Position numbers and translations under genes: made by a program. Positions 58,761-64,000 of a DNA stretch of 64,000 nucleotides are shown piece by piece. The notes under the pieces were generated by a model. It was not told the DNA's origin. It did not search any database and worked only from the letters and a program-made list of their open reading frames with translations. The stretch covers positions 5,737,501 to 5,801,500 of the forward strand of contig NZ_AP023360.1 of the NCBI RefSeq assembly GCF_018326265.1, read 5' to 3'. Position 1 is the stretch's first letter; every line of letters starts with the position of its first letter. Origin of the DNA: Catellatospora sp. IY07-71. Its GTDB lineage: Bacteria > Actinomycetota > Actinomycetes > Mycobacteriales > Micromonosporaceae.

Positions 58761-59315
58761 GTGCAGGGGTTCGCGCGCCGGGAGTTCCAGCTGATGCTGC
58801 TGCGGCGGATGTTCGACTTCCAGCCGGATCTGGTCGAGGCGGCGTGTGCGGAGCTGGGCGTCTCGCATCGGGTGTACATGGCGGCGCACAACCGGTGGCA
58901 GACGATGCTGCGCTCGCGGACGGCGCCGAAGGGTCTGGCGCTGTACGGGGCGGTGCTGGGTCCGGCCGACGAGCGGTATGAGGTGCTGTTCGGGGATGCG
59001 CGGATGACGGCGCACCGGTGGCGGTTGCCGGGTCTGTGGCCGGATCTGCGGTTCGAGGCGCTGTCGGGGGCCGGGGACTTCGTGCTGCACGGGTGGCTGG
59101 TGCGGGCGGCGGGCTCGCCGGTGCCGGAGCTGGGGCCGGTGGGGTCGCTGGCGCCGTGGTCGTGTGTGGTCGACGATGTGCTGGCGAGGTTCCCGGGCGC
59201 GGTGCAGCGCGATCCCGAGGTCCCGGCGCGGTGGGGTGTGGACGTGCCCGATCCGGCCGGTGGGGTTTGGCGGCTGATGTTCGTGTACGGCCTGCTGCAG
59301 CAGGTGTCGCGCTAG
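58761..59315 (+). CDS. Uncharacterised actinobacterial protein
   Basis: A 184-residue soluble protein from GTG 58761. The N-terminal 60 residues are helical (REFQLMLLRRMFDFQPDLVEAACAELG and HRVYMAAHNRWQTMLRS), followed by a beta-rich half with two tryptophan-containing strands. No family is recognised. It may be cotranscribed with the DUF4259 gene. Its stop overlaps the MOSC stop on the opposite strand by 4 bp. Confidence 0.6.
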   Translation: MQGFARREFQLMLLRRMFDFQPDLVEAACAELGVSHRVYMAAHNRWQTMLRSRTAPKGLALYGAVLGPADERYEVLFGDARMTAHRWRLPGLWPDLRFEALSGAGDFVLHGWLVRAAGSPVPELGPVGSLAPWSCVVDDVLARFPGAVQRDPEVPARWGVDVPDPAGGVWRLMFVYGLLQQVSR

Positions 59316-60145
59316 ACCGCTCGGACGGTGTCGCCAGGCTGGATGCGGCCGGGGTGGACGACCTGGGCGTGGACGCCGGCGCAGGGCTGCGGGGCGAGGC
59401 CGGGCAGCGGCACGATGCGGTGGTGGTCGGCGAGCACGCGCAGCGCCGCGGTGTCGCGGGGCAGGTCGCCGTGGGCGAGGGTGGGGATCGCGCAGCGGGG
59501 CGTGGCGGCGATGACGCGCAGCACGAGGTCGGCGCCGATGCGCAGTTCGCGGCCGAGCCATGCGTCTTCGGGGAAGCCGCCGTCGTCGGTGGCGATGACG
59601 ATGTTGGGCCGGTAGCGGCGGGCTGCCGCGGGCTGGTGCGGGTGCAGCGCGGTGATGGTGTCGAGGGTGCCGGTGGTGATCAGGTGCAGGGGCGCGAAGT
59701 CGAAGAACGTGCCGGGTGGGGCGCCGGTGCCCAGTTCGCTGACGGTCAGCGGGGTGTCGCCGGTGATGCCGTGGCGCAGGACGGCGTCGGGGTCGGCGCG
59801 GTCGAGGCGGGCCTGGGCGGGCGGCGTGCTGGTGAGGGTGACGTCGCGGCCGAGCAGCTCCGACAGGGCCTTGTCCGCGGCGGGGTCGGTGCTGTGGGTG
59901 TCCAGGCCGGGTCCGGTGATGCGTACGCCGGTGTCGTCGGTGGTGGCGGTGAGGGTGAGCAGCCGCTGCCACCGGTGGGGGTGTTTGGCGCTGGCGATGC
60001 GGCCGGTGGCGGTGTCGTGCAGGGCGAGGGCGCGGTCGCCGGTGATGCCCCGCTCGGTCACGTCGGCTGCGGCGAGCTGCTCGCCGAGCAGCGACTTGAC
60101 CGGGTGGCGGTGCAGCGCGGCGACCGCTGCCCTCGCCTCGGTCAC
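59312..60145 (-). CDS. MOSC domain-containing protein
   Basis: A 277-residue MOSC protein from GTG 60145. The N-terminal MOSC_N barrel has LHRHPVKSLLGEQL and ERGITGDRALAL; the MOSC domain has FFDFAPLHLITTGTL, RRYRPNIVIA and TPRCAIPTLAHGDLP, with the conserved cysteine of the molybdenum cofactor site. PQPCAGVHAQVVHPG near the end resembles the YcbX/mARC tail. Relatives reduce N-hydroxylated compounds or carry sulfur. It overlaps folD by 4 bp. Confidence 0.88.
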   Translation of the reverse strand: MTEARAAVAALHRHPVKSLLGEQLAAADVTERGITGDRALALHDTATGRIASAKHPHRWQRLLTLTATTDDTGVRITGPGLDTHSTDPAADKALSELLGRDVTLTSTPPAQARLDRADPDAVLRHGITGDTPLTVSELGTGAPPGTFFDFAPLHLITTGTLDTITALHPHQPAAARRYRPNIVIATDDGGFPEDAWLGRELRIGADLVLRVIAATPRCAIPTLAHGDLPRDTAALRVLADHHRIVPLPGLAPQPCAGVHAQVVHPGRIQPGDTVRAV

Positions 60146-61014
60146 GGGTTGGCCCGCTCGGCGGCGGTGACGGCGTTGCGGAACAGCATCGCGACGGTGG
60201 TGGGGCCGACGCCGCCGACGCGGGGGGTGATGGCTCCGGCGACGTCGGCGCAGGACTCGTCGACGTCGGGCAGGATGCGGCGGCCTTCGTAGCGGACGCC
60301 GCCGCCGACGACGGTCGCGCCGGGCTTGACGTGTTCGGGCTGGATGATGCCGGGCACGCCGGCGGCGGCGATGAGGATGTCGGCGCGCCGGGTGTAGCGG
60401 GGCCAGTCCTTGACGCCGGTGTGCACGACGGTGACGGCGGCGTCGGCGGTGGGGCGTTTCTGGGCGAGCAGCATCGCCAGGGGTCGGCCGAGGGTGGCGC
60501 CGCGGCCGAGGATGACGACCTCCCGTCCGGCGACGGGGATGTCGTAGTGGGCGAGCAGCGCTTCGATGCCGGCGGGCGTGCACGGCAGCGGGCCGGGCAT
60601 GCCGAGGGCGAGGCGGCCCATGTTGACCGGATGCATACCGTCGACGTCCTTGTCGGGGTCCATGACGGCGAGGGCGGCGTTGTAGTCGAGGTGCCGCGGG
60701 ATCGGGTATTGCACGAGCATGCCGTGTACGGCGGGGTCGTCGCTCCAGGCCTTGATGACGGCTTCGACGTCGGCCTGGGTGGCGCCGGCGGGCAGGTGCT
60801 CGTGGGGTGAGACGAAGCCGAGGTCGGCGGCCTGCTGCTGCTTGATGCGGATGTAGCCGGCGCTGGCGTCGTCGTCACCGACGAGCAGGGTGGCCAGGGC
60901 GGGGGTGATGCCGCGCTCGCGCAGGGCGGTGGCGCGGGTGGCGACGTCGGCGAGGACGGCTTCGGCGACGGGCTTGCCGGGCAGCAGCCGGGCGGTGGTG
61001 GTGGGCGCGGACAT
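60142..61014 (-). CDS. folD: Methylenetetrahydrofolate dehydrogenase/cyclohydrolase
   Basis: A 290-residue bifunctional FolD from ATG 61014, with GATGAGGAGCC upstream. YIRIKQQQAADLG contains the catalytic lysine region (YxxxK), HGMLVQYPIPRHLD and DKDVDGMHPVNMGRLA are the PLPxH- and DVDG-like motifs, and VVILGRGATLGRPLAMLL is the NADP loop. The usual Arg/Ser there reads GRGATLG instead of GRSxxVG, and VQYPIP replaces VQLPLP. It supplies 10-formyl-THF. MOSC is coupled downstream. Confidence 0.93.
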   Translation of the reverse strand: MSAPTTTARLLPGKPVAEAVLADVATRATALRERGITPALATLLVGDDDASAGYIRIKQQQAADLGFVSPHEHLPAGATQADVEAVIKAWSDDPAVHGMLVQYPIPRHLDYNAALAVMDPDKDVDGMHPVNMGRLALGMPGPLPCTPAGIEALLAHYDIPVAGREVVILGRGATLGRPLAMLLAQKRPTADAAVTVVHTGVKDWPRYTRRADILIAAAGVPGIIQPEHVKPGATVVGGGVRYEGRRILPDVDESCADVAGAITPRVGGVGPTTVAMLFRNAVTAAERANP

Positions 61015-61221
61015 GCGGCTCCTCATCGCGGTCGCCCAGGCGGTCGGCTTCCGCGGCCTGCTCCCCGATGGTCGTTCCCATCCTCGTGCCGCCAGTCGCA
61101 ATGTTCGTGTCCAGCATGCCTCATCGGGGCGGCGGGTGGTCGCCTTGGGGTGGTTCGTGCCGTGGGGTGTGGTGACGGATTTGTGTTTGCGCCGGGGCGT
61201 CCGGGTCGCCATCATCGCGGG

Positions 61222-61806
61222 ATGATCGGGGAACAAGCCGTGGACTTTTCCGTCAAACCGACGCTGACCGGTGAAAAGGTGGTGTTGCGTCCGTTCGTCG
61301 ACGCCGACCTGGACGGGATCCGGGTGGCGCTGCGCGACCCGGAGGTGATCCGGCTGACCGGCAGCACGCCCGACGACGAGGCCGATCAGGAGAAGATCCT
61401 GCGGCGCTGGTACGGCACCCGCAACGCGCAGCCGGACCGGCTGGACCTGGCGGTGGTGGACCGGGCCGCGGACGTGTGCGTGGGCGAGGTCGTGTTCAAC
61501 GAGTGGAGCGCCGCGAACGGCAGCTGCAACTTCCGGGTGCTGATCGGCCCGGCGGGCCGGGACCGGGGGCTGGGCACCGAGGCGATCCGGATGTTCGTCG
61601 GGTACGGGTTCGAGCAGCTGGGCCTGCACCGCATCGAGCTGGAGGTGTTCGCGTTCAACCCGCGGGCGCGCCGGGTGTACGAGAAGGTGGGGTTCGTGGC
61701 CGAGGGTGTGCTGCGGGACGTGAAACGCGACGGCGACGGGTGGGTGGACGCGACGGTGATGTCGATCCTGTCGCACGAGTGGGACCGGCACCGCGGCCGT
61801 CCGTGA
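61222..61806 (+). CDS. GNAT family N-acetyltransferase (RimJ/RimL type)
   Basis: A 194-residue acetyltransferase from ATG 61222. GEKVVLRPFVDADLDGIRVAL is the typical start, NFRVLIGPAGRDRGLGTEAIRMFVGYGFEQLGLHRIELEVFAFNPRARRVYEKVGF (quoted as landmark regions: GRDRGLGTEA and NPRARRVYEKVGF) holds the acetyl-CoA loop and motif B. It closely resembles general RimJ/SpeG-like proteins. It is divergent from folD. Confidence 0.88.
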   Translation: MIGEQAVDFSVKPTLTGEKVVLRPFVDADLDGIRVALRDPEVIRLTGSTPDDEADQEKILRRWYGTRNAQPDRLDLAVVDRAADVCVGEVVFNEWSAANGSCNFRVLIGPAGRDRGLGTEAIRMFVGYGFEQLGLHRIELEVFAFNPRARRVYEKVGFVAEGVLRDVKRDGDGWVDATVMSILSHEWDRHRGRP

Positions 61807-61918
61807 GCCGAGGCCGGGGGCGTCTGCCAAGGCCGCTCCGCCCATGCGCCGACGTGCGTTCGACCCTGGTGGACGTCAGCCGCGGCGGCGATGGTCGGCG
61901 TGCCGCCGCGCGGGGCGT

Positions 61919-62449
61919 TCAGAAGCGCAGAACGGCGCGGGCGTCGGCGAGCACGGGCGGGGACGCCAGCTGCGCCCAGGAGGCGAACAGGCCGCGAAAG
62001 TAGTCGCCGTAGCGGGCCGCGACGTCGGGGGCCTGCTCGCACAGGTCGAGCTCGTTGACGATGCTGACGTCGACCAGGGGGCGCAGCTGGGCGGCGGTGA
62101 GGGTCTGGGCGGTGCCGGTGAAGCGGTCGTGGACGTGCCCGGTCGCGGCGAGCTGCCGCCAGGTGGCCTTGCGCAGGGTGGCGGCGTAGCGGTAGACGAT
62201 CTGCTCGGCGTGCTCGCCGGCGGCGGCGCGCAGCAGGTCGCGCTCGTCGAGGGTGAGCAGCGCGGTGGCGAAGCCGTCGGTGCCGTACGCGGCGTGGGCG
62301 AGCCCGGCCAGGGCGGTGGCCTCGGGCAGGCCGTGCCCGGCGAGCCGGTCGTGCACGCGTGTCAGGTGGGCGTGCAGGGTGCCGCCGGGGTGGGCGATGG
62401 TGTCGGCGCCGCGCTCGGCCAGCAGCGCCTGGACGTCCTGCACGCTCAT
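61919..62449 (-). CDS. DUF6817-like protein (HD-related pattern)
   Basis: A 176-residue soluble helical protein. HPGGTLHAHLTRVHDRL and LAGLAHAAYGTDGF are the conserved landmarks, with histidine spacing reminiscent of HD-domain hydrolases (H...H...D), but the canonical HD pair is not present. I recall this pattern as DUF6817. The function is unknown. It is alone on its strand between the GNAT and DinB-like genes. Confidence 0.65.
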   Translation of the reverse strand: MSVQDVQALLAERGADTIAHPGGTLHAHLTRVHDRLAGHGLPEATALAGLAHAAYGTDGFATALLTLDERDLLRAAAGEHAEQIVYRYAATLRKATWRQLAATGHVHDRFTGTAQTLTAAQLRPLVDVSIVNELDLCEQAPDVAARYGDYFRGLFASWAQLASPPVLADARAVLRF

Positions 62450-62527
62450 GGCCTGACCCTAGGTGCACGCGGTGGGGCGCTCAACGGTGTGTGGCGGGGT
62501 TCATCGCCGCCCGTGCGGCGGGTGTGG

Positions 62528-63103
62528 TCAGGGGCGGGCGGCGCGCCAGGACCAGTCGGTGCGGCGGGGGTGGCCGGGCAGCTCGCCGCGGCCGGTGCAC
62601 CACAGCAGGACCGCGGGCGGGTCGCCGCCGGGGGCGTCGGGGAACAGCCGGTGCAGCACCAGCATGGCGAGGTCGGCGGGGATGGTCCAGACGACGCCGA
62701 GGCCCTGGGTGATGTCGTGGGTGTGCAGGAGGGTCTCGGCCATGCCCATGGCGGCGAAGCCGCTGGGGTCGCACGGGCCCCAGTGCCAGGCGCGCAGCTC
62801 GGGCCCGGCCGCGGCGAGCGCGACCGACAGCAGCCCGCCCGATGCGGTCATGATCTGCAAGATCTGGGCAACGGTGGCGTCGGGCCGGACCGTCAGGTCG
62901 CACGGGAGGTAGGCGTCGTCCGGCGCGGCGGCCACCTGCCCGGCGTAGGCGAGCAGGTCGTGGGCGATGTGCGCGGCGGTGTCGCGGCAGGTCCAGTCCA
63001 GCGGGCCGGCGGGCACGCTCCAGTCGGCGTCGAGGTGGGCGGCGAGCACCGTGGCAGCGGCGTGCCTGGCCTGGTCGAGGTCGGTGTGGTCGGGATCGCG
63101 CAT
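62528..63103 (-). CDS. Maleylpyruvate isomerase N-terminal/DinB-fold protein
   Basis: A 191-residue protein. LDWTCRDTAAHIAHDLLAYAGQVAAA is the mycothiol-dependent MDMPI_N first half with metal histidines, and MAETLLHTHDITQGLGVVW the third (HxxD). The C-terminal segment VLLWCTGRGELPGHPRRTDWSW resembles an SCP2-like or MDMPI tail. Such proteins transfer or isomerise electrophilic thiol substrates using mycothiol. The substrate is unknown. Confidence 0.85.
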   Translation of the reverse strand: MRDPDHTDLDQARHAAATVLAAHLDADWSVPAGPLDWTCRDTAAHIAHDLLAYAGQVAAAPDDAYLPCDLTVRPDATVAQILQIMTASGGLLSVALAAAGPELRAWHWGPCDPSGFAAMGMAETLLHTHDITQGLGVVWTIPADLAMLVLHRLFPDAPGGDPPAVLLWCTGRGELPGHPRRTDWSWRAARP

Positions 63104-63139
63104 GGGTGGACTGTGTCACGTGCGGGCGGCCCGCCGACA

Positions 63140-63364
63140 CTTGTTTGCGCTGGTCCTTGAAACTGTTAGCAAGGTCTTCCGATTGATTTCATTAGATCAG
63201 CGCCCTGTGAACGGGGTCACGCATGCATCTGGTCCTGGTTTGGGCTGATTTTGGGACGCCGTTTGGTAACGGCCTTGCGGCGAGAGTCGCAAAGACTTTC
63301 TGAACCAGAAACTTCTTGCTAACGTCCCGCGCTGACAGGACAGGCAACCCCCGAGGAGCGAATA
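63140..63364 (+). promoter_or_regulatory. Regulatory region of the solute-binding protein gene
   Basis: GTTAGCAAG (63165-63173) and its exact reverse complement CTTGCTAAC (63315-63323) lie 141 bp apart, and TTTCT-GAACC-AGAAA (63297-63311) forms a further palindrome next to the second. This resembles paired operators of LacI-type sugar regulators that loop DNA. The area is less GC-rich than the genes around it. No clear -35/-10 pair was fixed. Confidence 0.4.
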
Positions 63365-64000
63365 ATGCGTCGCACCGCCAGAGGGATCGCCGTTCTTGCC
63401 TCCGCCGCCATCGCACTCGCGGTTGCGGCCTGTGGCAACGACGCGACCGAGGCACCCCAGAAGACCGACCCCGCGGCCCTGTCGGCCGAGCTGACGTGGT
63501 GGGACACGTCGGACCCCGCGAACGAGGGCCCGGCGTACAAGCAGCTCATCGCCGACTTCAACAAGACCTACCCGAACGTCAAGATCAACTACCAGTCGGT
63601 CCCGTTCGGCGAGGCGCAGAACAAGTTCAAGACCGCCGCCGCGGCCAAGTCCGGCGCCCCGGACATCCTGCGCGCCGAGGTGGCGTGGGTGCCGGAGTTC
63701 GCCTCCCTGGGCTACCTGTACAACCTCGACGGCAGCGAGCTGCTGGCCGACGAGTCGGACTTCTTCGCGACCCCGATGTCGTCGAACAAGTTCGACGGCA
63801 AGACCTACGGCGTCCCGCAGGTCACCGACTCGCTCGCCCTGATGTACAACAAGAAGATCTTCGCCGACGCCGGCATCACCGAGGCGCCGAAGACCTGGGC
63901 CGACGTGAAGACCGCCGCCGCGACCATCAAGGCCAAGACCAAGAAGGACGGCCTGTTCATCAACGCGGGCGGCTACTTCCTGCTGCCGTTCATCTACGGT
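63365..64000 (+). CDS. ABC transporter solute-binding lipoprotein, sugar type (3' end outside window)
   Basis: The frame is open from ATG 63365 (GAGGAGCG upstream) to the window end, giving 212 residues of the N-terminal lobe. The lipoprotein signal ends with LAVAAC (Cys near residue 22). ELTWWDTSDPANEGPAYKQLIADFNKTYPNVKI and GAPDILRAEVAWVPEFASLGYL are typical of MalE-type (SBP_bac_1) carbohydrate-binding proteins; short parts are quoted. Membrane-permease genes should follow outside the window. The ligand is probably an oligosaccharide such as maltodextrin, by family. Confidence 0.9.
   Translation, partial: MRRTARGIAVLASAAIALAVAACGNDATEAPQKTDPAALSAELTWWDTSDPANEGPAYKQLIADFNKTYPNVKINYQSVPFGEAQNKFKTAAAAKSGAPDILRAEVAWVPEFASLGYLYNLDGSELLADESDFFATPMSSNKFDGKTYGVPQVTDSLALMYNKKIFADAGITEAPKTWADVKTAAATIKAKTKKDGLFINAGGYFLLPFIYG

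Noticed and set aside
61015-61221. A short reading frame beginning at 61117 on the reverse strand upstream of folD
   Set aside because: It has no clear ribosome site, overlaps the folD start and encodes nothing recognisable.

Overview
The window is high-GC actinobacterial DNA. RbpA, an Lnt–polyprenol-phosphate mannose synthase pair, a menaquinone-type UbiA enzyme, mycothiol-type DinB/maleylpyruvate isomerase folds, PadR/TipA/WYL regulators and leaderless-type promoters all point to an actinomycete. Three copies of a palindromic element with AAGGGCACC arms and a conserved CGGAAA(A/G)CG loop resemble intergenic repeats I associate with Micromonosporaceae. That family assignment is an inference from memory, not a search result.

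Layout. 0–4 kb: housekeeping-like singletons (fructosamine-kinase-like end fragment, MBL hydrolase, histidine phosphatase, SAM methyltransferase, GNAT). 4–12.2 kb: a divergent locus for lysine breakdown by the route known from anaerobic fermenters. kamA (lysine 2,3-aminomutase) faces a tightly overlapping operon kdd–amidohydrolase–kamD–kamE–kal–mutL-like. No gene for the 3-keto-5-aminohexanoate cleavage enzyme is present in the window, and an amidohydrolase occupies the operon instead. 12.2–12.6 kb: an orphan promoter plus perfect terminator bracket a candidate structured RNA. 12.6–18.7 kb: lnt, ppm1-like, fxsA, rbpA (with a SigR-type promoter), a POT peptide transporter and a helical-repeat protein.

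18.7–33 kb: accessory and regulatory genes, including an HTH/DUF4180 pair, a circularly permuted amine oxidase, an ASCH–maleylpyruvate isomerase fusion, PadR–membrane protein, TipA-like MerR, a pentapeptide-repeat protein, an AbiEii-like nucleotidyltransferase pair, an HTH/membrane pair with a palindromic operator, LysR, VOC/DinB and WYL. 33–36.6 kb: sdhCAB succinate dehydrogenase with a GTG-N6-CAC palindrome upstream. 36.6–44 kb: UbiA/MenA, phosphotransferase, YbaK, HIT, a deleted and frameshifted DUF1152 pseudogene behind a degenerate NUDIX gene, and YaaA.

44–46.5 kb: a short leader-peptide unit, a tRNA-Trp, a degenerate tRNA-Asp-like sequence, a pair of related envelope/acidic proteins and a truncated IS481-type transposase. 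46.5–51.2 kb: a membrane glycosyltransferase, an alpha/beta hydrolase, a small HTH protein translationally coupled to a stand-alone double Clp-N protein (apparently leaderless and controlled by two tandem operators), and an aldo/keto reductase with a MerR-type promoter. 51.2–64 kb: a repeat copy, an AT-rich island, a variant P-loop protein, a secreted protein, a MerR–transglutaminase pair, a zinc-metallopeptidase lipoprotein, MOSC–folD, and the start of a sugar-type ABC solute-binding lipoprotein that runs off the end.

Most promising for new biology: the aerobe-hosted lysine aminomutase operon with its amidohydrolase, the permuted amine oxidase, the HTH–ClpN module, the candidate RNA at 12.3 kb and the tRNA/leader region at 44 kb. 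All names come from reading motifs and gene order; no database search was possible.
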